Shown in pieces: positions 27,166-34,961 of a stretch of DNA of 64,000 bases. Below the pieces are notes generated by a model. The model worked only from the letters and a program-made list of their open reading frames with translations. It was not told where the DNA came from and ran no database searches. The position numbers were made by a program, and so were the translations under genes. Within the stretch, counting starts at the first letter, position 1. Every line of letters begins with the position of its first letter. Source of the stretch: Leptospirales bacterium. Lineage in GTDB: Bacteria > Spirochaetota > Leptospiria > Leptospirales > Leptonemataceae. Location: NCBI GenBank assembly GCA_019694685.1, contig JAIBBM010000012.1, forward strand, positions 21,012-85,011. The letters run 5' to 3'.

Positions 27166-28347
27166 GTGCGAAAGAAGAGTCTTCCATTTGCGCGTCCAGA
27201 CATTTCGCAGCGCGAAAGGGACGCCGTCGATCGCGTACTGAGATCCGGATGGCTCACTTCAGGTCCTGAAGTTCACGCTTTCGAAGAAGAATTCGCGCGA
27301 TCCGTTGGTGCAGATCATGCGATCGCCGTAAATTCGGCCACGGCCGGTCTTCATCTTGGACTCCAGGTTCTTGGAATTGGGAAAGGAGATCTCGTAGTAC
27401 TTCCTTCGATTACATTTACAGCGACTGCAGAAGCAGTTCTCTATACTGGCGCGAAACCTGCGATTCTGGACGTCGGAAGATCAGATTATCTGTTGAATGC
27501 TGAAGTAATTCTGAAATTCATTCAGGATCGATGCGAAACGCGCGAAGGGAAAATTTTTGAAAAGGCCTCCGGTCTTCGCCTCAAGGCGATCATGCCTGTG
27601 CATCTGGGCGGAAGACCTTGCGACCTGGATGCCATTCAAGCGATCGCGGATAAGCATGACTTGCATGTAGTGGAAGATGCGGCTCATGCATTTCCAGCAA
27701 AATACAAGAATCGCATGATTGGCAACATCAGCGATATGACCGCATTCAGCTTCTATGCCACCAAGAACCTGGCCACAGGCGAAGGCGGAATGATAACGAC
27801 TAACAATGAGAAGGCGGCCGGAAGACTGCGCAGACTTCGTCTCCACGGCATCAAAGGCCAGACCTGGGGTCGCAAACGCTGGAAATATGACGTGGTGGAA
27901 CAGGGTTATAAGTACAATATGACGGATCTCGCGGCAGCCATGGGTCGTGTCCAGCTAGCGCGCATGAACGAGATGCAGGAAAGACGTATGTCGATTGCAG
28001 CTCGCTATCGCGAGGCCTTCGCGGATATCAAAGGAATCCAAATCGTACCCGATCCCGATGGGTCTTCTCAACATCTCTTTACAATTGAGATTGGTAAGGA
28101 AGCGCCGGTCAGTCGAGACCGATTCGTTGAAGAGATGTACGCCCGCGGGATTGGAACGAGCCTTCATTTCATTCCGCTCTATCGCCACACTTTCTACAAG
28201 GAAATGGGCTATTCACCCGCGGATTTCCCCGCGAGCGAAGAGATTTACAGACGCATTGTATCTCTGCCTCTTTACAGCGCTATGACGGACGATGACATGG
28301 AAGATGTAGTGTTCGCAGTGCGCGAAACGTTCGCAATTTCCAGGTAG
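27166..28347 (+). CDS. DegT/DnrJ/EryC1/StrS aminotransferase (sugar or polysaccharide)
   Basis: A PLP enzyme of about 393 residues. LPFARPDISQRERDAVDRVLRSGWLTSGPEV is the classical family start, VNSATAGLHLGL binds PLP phosphate, DAAHAFPA holds the Asp, and the Schiff-base Lys is in YATKNLATGEGGM near residue 198. Members aminate 4-keto or 3-keto nucleotide sugars for lipopolysaccharide or surface glycans. I chose GTG 27166 (AGGAAAGAG upstream); an ATG at 27091 adds 25 basic residues. No other sugar-nucleotide gene is adjacent. It diverges from the GGDEF/EAL gene and converges with the rubredoxin gene. Confidence 0.86.
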   Translation: MRKKSLPFARPDISQRERDAVDRVLRSGWLTSGPEVHAFEEEFARSVGADHAIAVNSATAGLHLGLQVLGIGKGDLVVLPSITFTATAEAVLYTGAKPAILDVGRSDYLLNAEVILKFIQDRCETREGKIFEKASGLRLKAIMPVHLGGRPCDLDAIQAIADKHDLHVVEDAAHAFPAKYKNRMIGNISDMTAFSFYATKNLATGEGGMITTNNEKAAGRLRRLRLHGIKGQTWGRKRWKYDVVEQGYKYNMTDLAAAMGRVQLARMNEMQERRMSIAARYREAFADIKGIQIVPDPDGSSQHLFTIEIGKEAPVSRDRFVEEMYARGIGTSLHFIPLYRHTFYKEMGYSPADFPASEEIYRRIVSLPLYSAMTDDDMEDVVFAVRETFAISR

Positions 28348-28350
28348 AAA

Positions 28351-29736
28351 TCAAGCCGCTGTGTGTTCGGACTTACCTGATCCGCACACAGGGCATGCGT
28401 ACGATTCCGGAAGATCCTCAAATGCGAGTCCAGGCGCAATCTGCGTAAACGGTTCACCGACTTCAGGGCTATATACGTTGCCGCAGAGGGTGCAGACAAA
28501 TTCGCCACTTCTTCCAGGTTCCCTTACACCCGGATTCAACTCAGCATTGGACGCTTTGACATCGGGCTGTGCGTGCACGGAATCGCTTTCTGCTGCATTT
28601 TCTCCGGATCGTTGCTTTTGATTGCGAGCTCTTTGATCACAGATGATTTGAATCTCGCGTGCTGCGAATGCTTCGAGGAATGTACCGTGCTTGTCCCATG
28701 GTTCGTTTAGATTGTCTCTCTTGTAAATGATGCAGCGAAACAAACTCGTTGGCTCGATTCCAAGCAGTGCCGGCTGTCCTTCCAGGTCTTTTCCCACAAC
28801 GAATGGAATCTGCCCTGTTGATTTGTCAGTGGATCCAAGCTGGTGAATGATCTTTCTGTGAATGCGATTGGATTGATTGCTTCTGCCGTTTGAGAATCTC
28901 CAGTACAAAGAAGAACCTGCGTGGCGAGTTTCGATTCCTTTTCGCAAAAGAAAATTTCGCCAGAGGTCTAACTGTTTTTCTTGTATCCCTTTGATCAAGA
29001 AGGAGTGCCAGGGAGTCATATGAATCTTGCCTATGCTGCTCTGGCTGCAAAGATAGGCGAGCTCTTCGAGCATCTCGCAGTCGTACTGTCCGCTGGAGAC
29101 GAAGAACCCGAGTGTGCCACGTTTCGCGCTGAGGCCTTCATATGGTGGCGCCGAGGGTTCAGGAGGGAGAGGTTCGGCAGGCATGGAGGATCGGGTCATC
29201 GTGCTTCGAAAGAATGCCGTGAGTGCGTCTGTGCCTCCCTTTTTAGAGGCGGAATACCAGCGTGCCGCGCCAACCACATCGCCTGTTGCGATTCTGCTCC
29301 CCAGATCGATCCTTTTTCCCTCTGGAGCAAGCACAGGTTGCCAGAACTCGTCCTGCTCACAAGAAACGAAGTTCAATTCGCTCAGAGTTCTGCCCACCAG
29401 ACCCTGCTGTGCATCTATGAGCGAAATACTCACGTGCGGATTCAAAGAGGCCACTTCTTCTGCCATTTCCAGAAGCTGACTTTCTCGAACCCAGTTTGAG
29501 GAGTCAAAGCCCGCAGCAGGCGCAGAAGAGATGACGTTAGGCGCCATCTTAAAATCAATCCCGTCTATCCTTGCAAGAATTTTTGAGACACCGGCACCGG
29601 CCGGTATGACTGGGTTCATTCTTGGTCCAATTTCAATCGAGCGTACATCCGCCTGCAGACAAATGCTTGCCGTTTGTCTCAAACGATCTGCAGAGATCGC
29701 ACCACCCGGAGCAAGAATCTGTGCAAAGTGCTTCAT
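28351..29736 (-). CDS. rubredoxin fused to a degenerate nitrite/sulfite-reductase-like protein
   Basis: A 461-residue protein with two parts. The C-terminal 50 residues are a rubredoxin: CTLCGNVYSPEVG...YACPVCGSGKS, both CxxC knuckles intact. The N-terminal 380 residues look like two halves of a siroheme reductase: GGAISADRLRQTASICLQ...IEIGPRM and IGKIHMTPWHSFLIKGI match the ferredoxin-like half-domains, and NVISSAPAAGFD stands where reductases have NVRNxxxCPxAG. The four cluster/siroheme cysteines are missing, so catalysis of that kind is unlikely. It overlaps the nitrate reductase gene by 4 bases. A role as electron carrier or assembly partner for nitrate reduction is inference. Confidence 0.72.
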   Translation of the reverse strand: MKHFAQILAPGGAISADRLRQTASICLQADVRSIEIGPRMNPVIPAGAGVSKILARIDGIDFKMAPNVISSAPAAGFDSSNWVRESQLLEMAEEVASLNPHVSISLIDAQQGLVGRTLSELNFVSCEQDEFWQPVLAPEGKRIDLGSRIATGDVVGAARWYSASKKGGTDALTAFFRSTMTRSSMPAEPLPPEPSAPPYEGLSAKRGTLGFFVSSGQYDCEMLEELAYLCSQSSIGKIHMTPWHSFLIKGIQEKQLDLWRNFLLRKGIETRHAGSSLYWRFSNGRSNQSNRIHRKIIHQLGSTDKSTGQIPFVVGKDLEGQPALLGIEPTSLFRCIIYKRDNLNEPWDKHGTFLEAFAAREIQIICDQRARNQKQRSGENAAESDSVHAQPDVKASNAELNPGVREPGRSGEFVCTLCGNVYSPEVGEPFTQIAPGLAFEDLPESYACPVCGSGKSEHTAA

Positions 29737-32700
29737 GCAACTCTCTCCTCGTTTTCCTTTGGTGCTTTTTCATTTTCAAGAGACGCCGCCAGAATCCTGG
29801 CCACTTCAGGCCGACAGCTTCCGCATCCTGTTCCAGCCTTACATTTTGCAGTGAGCTCTTTAAAGTCGGTGATTCCGGCAGAGATACAGTCTTCGATGTT
29901 TCCTTTTCCTACGGAATTGCAGGAGCATACTAGATCTCCTTTCAGTGGGGCGATTTCTTCAAATCGCATCAAGAGAGAGCGTCGCAATTCCCCGAGTTCC
30001 GTGCGAGATGCAATGAGAGCGCGAAACTGTTCCATTTCGCTCAAATCGCCGAACAGGATGCAGCCTATGAGACGATCGCCCTCCACGACGCACTTCTTGT
30101 AAATGCCGGCGGATTCATCCGTATAGACCAGTTCTTCCTGGCCAGGATGTGAAGCTTCCACGCGGCCGATGCTTGCGAGTCGAACTCCTTCCACTTTGAG
30201 AATGTTCATTCGGATTGATCCGCTGTAAACGGCCCCTGGATCCCCGCAGAGCGCGCGCGCAGCCGTGCGCCCCTGATCTTCCGCCGCAAGAGTAGTGCCG
30301 TATAACGTTCCGCGATGCTCCGCCGCCTCTCCGATGGCGTAAATGTGCGGATCTGAGCTCTGCATGCGGTCATCCACGCACACTCCGCTTTCGCACGCCA
30401 GTCCCGCATCCCGCGCCAGATCAATGTCAGGTTCGGTGCCCGCAGCACAGATCAAAGTCTCGCAGTCTACAATTCGTCCGCTCGTCAACCTGACTGAATC
30501 GATTCTGTCCACACCGCGACATGCAGCAATGCTATCATTGACGATCGTCTGGATTCCGCGATCTATCATGGCGCTTCTAAGAAGCCGACCGGTGGTTGCG
30601 TCCACCTGCCTGCTCATGAGCGCAGAGCTACGATGAATGACGGTCACGGAAAGCCCGCGTTCGCTGAGTGCTCCCGCCGTTTCCAGGCCCAGGACTCCTC
30701 CACCGAGTACCACGACCGGGCCCTTTGCATCTGCCAGGATTTGCTCTGCGTCCGCAAGCTTGCGAAGAGTGTGCACTCCACTGAGTCCGGCCAGGCGTGG
30801 AGGTAGAATTGCCCGACTGCCTGTTGCGAGAACAAGAATGTCGTACGGATGCGATTGACCCCTCGAATCGAGAACGGTGCGAGAAATCCGATCTATGGAA
30901 GTGGCCCGCGTTTCTGTCGCGAGCTTGAGTTTCCATTCAGTCACTTGCGCCGCGTCCACAAGCGACAGACTATCCTTTTCTTTTCGGCCGGAGATAACAT
31001 CCGGAAGGAGGATTCGATTGTAAAAAGATTCCGACTCCGCGCAGATCAGAGTGATGTCATCTGTCTGGTTCATTCTCCTGTATTCTTCGAGGAAGCGAAA
31101 TGCGGATGCGCCTGCGCCAATGATTACCACTTTTCGCCTGGTAAAGACTGGCTTTCGCACCTGCACTGCGGCATATTTTAGATCAGGCTGTTTTGAGAAG
31201 TCATCCAGGGCGGGAGAAGTAACGTTATTCGCCCTTGTGCCATCGTCTCCAATCGTGCTTCCCCAGTGCATGGGAACAAATACGAGCCCAGGTCGAATTC
31301 TTTCATCCAGGCGGGCTCTGAGCCTGACGCTTCCTCTTTTGCTGTGAACTTCTGCCAGATCCCCTTCCGCAATGCCACGCGAAAGAGCGTCTTCGGGGTT
31401 GATCTCTACATACGGTTCTGGGATATGAGTGCCCAGTTTGTTTACTTTTCCCGTTCGGGTCATTGTGTGCCATTGATCTCGGATTCTTCCAGATGTGAGC
31501 ACCAGCGGGTACTCTGCGCTGAGTGCTTCTGAACGATTTTCAAATCGAAATCCATGGATCTTCGCGCGACCGCTCTGTGTGTGGAATTTCAGGTCTTGAA
31601 AGAGGCGCGGAGTGCCCGGATGATCCGGATGAGGAACGGGCCATTGCATGCTGGATTGTTTGAGTCGATCGTAGGATAGTCCGGAAACGTCTATGTTTGT
31701 TCCTCGAGTGAGGGCGCAGTGCTCCGCGTAGATTTCTTCGGCGCTTTTGTATGCGAATGCATCTGCATAACCCATTCTACGTGCAAAGTCCCCCCAGATT
31801 TCGCTATCAGGTCTCGCTTCCCCCGGCGGTTCGATGAGCTTTGGAAGATACGTTATGCGGCGTTCAGAGTTGGTCATCGTTCCTTCTTTTTCCAGCCAGC
31901 CTGCCGCAGGGAGAACGAGATCTGCATATTTGACTGTTTCTGATCTTTCAGAAATATCCTGCACCACCACAAATCTTGCTTTCTCAAGTCCTTCCTGCAC
32001 TGCCATGGAGTCCGGAAGGCTAACGATCGGATTTGTGCATGCAATCCAGATCGCTTTCATCTCTCCGCTTCGCAGAGCATCAAACATCTCCGTCGCGGTT
32101 CTGCCCGGCTTCGGGGAAATGTCTTTCGAATTCCAAAAGGTTTTCACTTCTTCGCGATGTGCCTGGTTTCCAATGTCGCGATGAGCGGCGAGCATGGTGG
32201 CCAGTCCGCCGACTTCGCGTCCACCCATCGCATTTGGTTGACCTGTAAGAGAGAACGGGCCGGATCCAGGCTTGCCGATGTGACCTGTGATCAAATGAAG
32301 ATTGATGAGAGATAGATTCTTGCGAACTCCCTGCGCGCTCTGGTTGAGTCCCATGGCCCAGAAGCTCAGGAATCCGCTGGAGTCTGCAATCCAGTCCGCG
32401 CATTTCTCAATATCAGACGCGGACAGGTCGCATATTTCCGCCGCTTCGCGAACGCTGATCGAAAGCGCCGCTTCTTCGAGAGTGGAATAGTTCTCCGTAT
32501 GATTGGAAATGAAGTTCGAGTCTATGTTCCCTTTTTCTATTAGAATTCGTGCGATCGCATTGTAGAGTGCGACGTCTGTTCCCGGGCGAAGCTGAAGATG
32601 AAGATCTGCCAGGGAGGCCGAATCCGTTTTTCTTGGATCAATCAAGACTACTTTTCGAACTCGCTCTCCCTTCTCCTCCATTCTGCGAAATAGAATTGGA

Positions 32701-33233
32701 TGACACCATGCCGGATTGGCTCCTGCGATCAGGTATAGATCTGCCAGTTCAATGTCTTCATAGTTGATAGGTACGCAATCTTCTCCGAATGCCATCTTCT
32801 GTGCTGTCACAGCCGAACTCATGCAAAGGCGCGAATTCGTATCTATGTTGTTCGTCCCAATGAATCCTTTGGTGAGCTTGTTTACGATGTAGTATTCCTC
32901 TGTGAGAAGCTGGCCGGATACATAGAAACCAACGCTGTCCGGGCCGTATTTTTCGGTGATGGATCTAAAAACATTTGCTGCGCGATTGAGCGCTGTGTCC
33001 CACGTTACACGACTTTGAGAATGACCACGACTCGCCCTGAGGCGCGGATAGAGGATACGATCTGTTTTGTCCGCAATTGTGTAACCGAGAGTGCGGCCCT
33101 TGGAGCAGAGCATCCCCCGGTTGACAGGATGCTCTGGATCACCTTCTACTTGTAAGGTGCCTTTGTGCTCGCGGACTACAATTCCGCAGCCAACGCCGCA
33201 GTAGGAACAGGTAGTCCGCGTGCCACTCAGCAT
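29733..33233 (-). CDS. assimilatory nitrate reductase fused to FAD/NAD reductase and BFD [2Fe-2S] domain
   Basis: A 1166-residue fusion. Residues 1-660 are a Mo-bisPGD oxidoreductase: the [4Fe-4S] ligands CSYCGVGC...MLCSKG at the start, a likely Mo-ligand Cys in RLCMSSAV near 137, and the C-terminal pterin domain (ADLAEVHSKRGSVRLRA). Residues 690-1040 are a pyridine-nucleotide-disulfide reductase fold like NirB/NasC (VVIIGAGASAF, VVLGGGVLGLETAGAL, IYAIGEAAEH). Residues 1095-1150 are a BFD domain (VCSCNSVGKG...CKAGTGCGSC). It should take electrons from NAD(P)H to nitrate within one chain. Overlaps: 7 bases with the transporter gene, 4 with the rubredoxin gene. Confidence 0.92.
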   Translation of the reverse strand: MLSGTRTTCSYCGVGCGIVVREHKGTLQVEGDPEHPVNRGMLCSKGRTLGYTIADKTDRILYPRLRASRGHSQSRVTWDTALNRAANVFRSITEKYGPDSVGFYVSGQLLTEEYYIVNKLTKGFIGTNNIDTNSRLCMSSAVTAQKMAFGEDCVPINYEDIELADLYLIAGANPAWCHPILFRRMEEKGERVRKVVLIDPRKTDSASLADLHLQLRPGTDVALYNAIARILIEKGNIDSNFISNHTENYSTLEEAALSISVREAAEICDLSASDIEKCADWIADSSGFLSFWAMGLNQSAQGVRKNLSLINLHLITGHIGKPGSGPFSLTGQPNAMGGREVGGLATMLAAHRDIGNQAHREEVKTFWNSKDISPKPGRTATEMFDALRSGEMKAIWIACTNPIVSLPDSMAVQEGLEKARFVVVQDISERSETVKYADLVLPAAGWLEKEGTMTNSERRITYLPKLIEPPGEARPDSEIWGDFARRMGYADAFAYKSAEEIYAEHCALTRGTNIDVSGLSYDRLKQSSMQWPVPHPDHPGTPRLFQDLKFHTQSGRAKIHGFRFENRSEALSAEYPLVLTSGRIRDQWHTMTRTGKVNKLGTHIPEPYVEINPEDALSRGIAEGDLAEVHSKRGSVRLRARLDERIRPGLVFVPMHWGSTIGDDGTRANNVTSPALDDFSKQPDLKYAAVQVRKPVFTRRKVVIIGAGASAFRFLEEYRRMNQTDDITLICAESESFYNRILLPDVISGRKEKDSLSLVDAAQVTEWKLKLATETRATSIDRISRTVLDSRGQSHPYDILVLATGSRAILPPRLAGLSGVHTLRKLADAEQILADAKGPVVVLGGGVLGLETAGALSERGLSVTVIHRSSALMSRQVDATTGRLLRSAMIDRGIQTIVNDSIAACRGVDRIDSVRLTSGRIVDCETLICAAGTEPDIDLARDAGLACESGVCVDDRMQSSDPHIYAIGEAAEHRGTLYGTTLAAEDQGRTAARALCGDPGAVYSGSIRMNILKVEGVRLASIGRVEASHPGQEELVYTDESAGIYKKCVVEGDRLIGCILFGDLSEMEQFRALIASRTELGELRRSLLMRFEEIAPLKGDLVCSCNSVGKGNIEDCISAGITDFKELTAKCKAGTGCGSCRPEVARILAASLENEKAPKENEERVA

Positions 33234-34657
33234 GGGTATGCTGCTTTCTTACGATAGTAGAAGTAGTATGTCGCCGCCAGACATCCAATGTAGAATGCGA
33301 GGAAGAGAATGAGCGCTCCGGAAGGCCCGCCGGTCAGTTCAATGGAAGTTCCATAGCTTTTAGGTACAAAGAATGCTCCGTATGCTGCGATGGCCGATGT
33401 AATTCCGACCACCACTCCGGACTGACGGTTTGCGCGGTTGAGACTTTCGGTGGTTGCGGTTGCTCCTTCATGCGCATTGTTCTTTCTCATGTAGATGATA
33501 GGAATCATGCGATACGTGGAGCCGTTTCCAATTCCCGCCGCCACAAAGAGAATGAGGAACATCGCAAAGAACCCGTAGAATGCACCTGGTTCAGTCTTGA
33601 TGCTCAAGAAATAGATTACGCCACTCACTGCGAGGCCCATCACTGCGAAATTCCAGAAGGTGACGCGCGCGCCTCCAATCTTGTCTCCCAGCCATCCGCC
33701 TACGGGACGAATCACGGATCCAACCAGTGGACCAATGAATGCGAACTGGAGAGGATTGACGTTGGGGAATTGCGATTTGATGAGGAGAGGAAATCCTGCA
33801 GAATATCCAATGAAAGATCCGAATGTTCCCATGTAGAGAAGACTCATGATCCAGGCGTTTTTGTCTTTGAGCATGGTCAGCTGTTCTTTCACTGAAGAGC
33901 GGCTAACGTGTAGATTGTTCATGAAGAACCATGTGGTACCGAACGCGATGACGATAAACGGAATCCAGATGAGGGCTGCGTTTTGCAGGAACAGAGTTTT
34001 CGTGCCTGCCATCTGGCCTGAACCGCCAAAAGATCCAAAGATAGAAAGACCAATCACAAGAGGAGTGACAAACTGCACTACACTCACTCCAATGTTTCCG
34101 CCGGCTGCGTTGAGACCCAGGGCAAATCCTTTTCTTCTTTTAGGAAAGAAGAAGTTGATGTTTGCCATGCTTGAAGCGAAGTTACCTCCGCCAAATCCGC
34201 ACAGAAGTGCAAGAGTGAGGAAGACCCAGTAGGGAGTCTCTGGATTCTGCACCGCCATCACAATGCCGACTGCCGGGAATAGCAGCAGCGCGGTTGAAAT
34301 CAAAGTCCAGTTTCTGCCGCCAACAATCGGAACCATGAAGGCATACGGCATGCGCAAAGTGGCACCGGTTAGACCAGGCAGTGCCGCGAGCCAGAACAGT
34401 TCATTCAGAGTGAACTTGAATCCCACTGCAGGGAGCTGTGTAGCTACCGCACTCCACACCTGCCAAATTGTGAAGGCCAGGAACTCTGCGAAGATGGAGA
34501 ACGCAAGGTTGCGCAGAGCAATGGCGCGGCCCGTAGTTTTCCAAAAGGATTCATTTTCCACATCCCAGTGTTCAATGGTGCGTGGGTTTGTTTTCACTTC
34601 GGGCATTTTGAATTCGAGCGTTGATTCGCTCTGCATGGTAATTGCTTCTCTCGACAT
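33227..34657 (-). CDS. nitrate/nitrite MFS transporter (NarK/NasA type, NNP family)
   Basis: A 476-residue, twelve-helix transporter. The nitrate signature is present in GGGNFASSMANINFFFPKRRKGFALGLNAAGGNIG and a second glycine-rich motif in helix 11 (AAGIGNGSTYRMIPI). The N-terminal 45 residues are hydrophilic. ATG 34657 lies 12 bases beyond the -12 GC of a sigma-54 promoter, which would make the message leaderless; an ATG at 34636 with GAGAGAAG upstream is the alternative. First gene of the leftward nitrate operon. Confidence 0.93.
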   Translation of the reverse strand: MSREAITMQSESTLEFKMPEVKTNPRTIEHWDVENESFWKTTGRAIALRNLAFSIFAEFLAFTIWQVWSAVATQLPAVGFKFTLNELFWLAALPGLTGATLRMPYAFMVPIVGGRNWTLISTALLLFPAVGIVMAVQNPETPYWVFLTLALLCGFGGGNFASSMANINFFFPKRRKGFALGLNAAGGNIGVSVVQFVTPLVIGLSIFGSFGGSGQMAGTKTLFLQNAALIWIPFIVIAFGTTWFFMNNLHVSRSSVKEQLTMLKDKNAWIMSLLYMGTFGSFIGYSAGFPLLIKSQFPNVNPLQFAFIGPLVGSVIRPVGGWLGDKIGGARVTFWNFAVMGLAVSGVIYFLSIKTEPGAFYGFFAMFLILFVAAGIGNGSTYRMIPIIYMRKNNAHEGATATTESLNRANRQSGVVVGITSAIAAYGAFFVPKSYGTSIELTGGPSGALILFLAFYIGCLAATYYFYYRKKAAYPC

Positions 34658-34668
34658 GGGATGCCTTC

Positions 34669-34684
34669 AGCAAGAACGGTGCCA
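34669..34684 (-). promoter_or_regulatory. sigma-54 promoter (-24/-12) of the nitrate transporter operon
   Basis: On the minus strand the sequence is TGGCAC-CGTTC-TTGCT, an exact match to the RpoN consensus TGGCAC-N5-TTGCW with the obligatory GG (34683-34682) and GC (34671-34670) 12 bases apart. Transcription should begin at about 34657-34658, that is at the ATG itself. Confidence 0.8.
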
Positions 34685-34738
34685 CGTGATGTTTTGTTCT
34701 GCTGGCATGGCTGGCCGCAGTGTACTTTCGCCTAACAC

Positions 34739-34754
34739 CTTCCTTTAATGGAAG
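34739..34754. promoter_or_regulatory. inverted repeat CTTCC-N6-GGAAG
   Basis: A 5-bp palindrome around TTTAAT, about 55 bases upstream of the leftward -24 element. Position suits a regulator site, but arms are short and no known consensus is matched. Confidence 0.25.
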
Positions 34755-34890
34755 AAAGACGCAAAGATCAACAGAAAGTCGGACGAATTCTGCAAATCGC
34801 CGAGCGGGTCGCAGTGTGTGTAAACTTGAGGCACTAGGGTATAAAATCGGGCGGTTATTTCACGGATTCATATAATTGCCTGTTATGTGG

Positions 34891-34915
34891 GCGGATTGTG
34901 TCCCAAACTATCCGC
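34891..34915. promoter_or_regulatory. inverted repeat GCGGAT-N13-ATCCGC
   Basis: Perfect 6-bp arms (34891-34896 and 34910-34915) with centres 19 bases apart, ending 20 bases upstream of the rightward -24 element. It may be an activator site for the nirB promoter; no NtrC consensus is evident. Confidence 0.35.
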
Positions 34916-34934
34916 TTTGACCTGCTTCTGTCAT

Positions 34935-34950
34935 TGGTATGCTTATTGCT
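34935..34950 (+). promoter_or_regulatory. probable sigma-54 promoter (-24/-12) of nirB
   Basis: TGGTAT-GCTTA-TTGCT keeps the essential GG (34936-34937) and GC (34948-34949) at the right spacing and the full TTGCT block; TAT replaces CAC in the -24 half. The predicted start is 34961-34962, the ATG of nirB. A weaker sigma-70 alternative (TTGACC at 34917 with TATGCT 15 bases on) overlaps. Confidence 0.62.
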
Positions 34951-34961
34951 CTAGATAAACC

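Larger units (their letters stand above)
34658..34961. promoter_or_regulatory. divergent control region of the nitrate island
   Basis: This 304-base spacer has one outward-facing -24/-12 element at each edge and AT-rich DNA with two inverted repeats in between, room for an enhancer-binding activator and loop formation. No gene fits. It should couple uptake and nitrate reduction (leftward) with nitrite reduction (rightward). Confidence 0.7.

Noticed and set aside
34917..34943. TTGACC...TATGCT as the main sigma-70 promoter of nirB
   Set aside because: Spacing of 15 is short and the -10 is poor; the overlapping -24/-12 element fits better and has a perfect partner on the other side. Kept only as an alternative.
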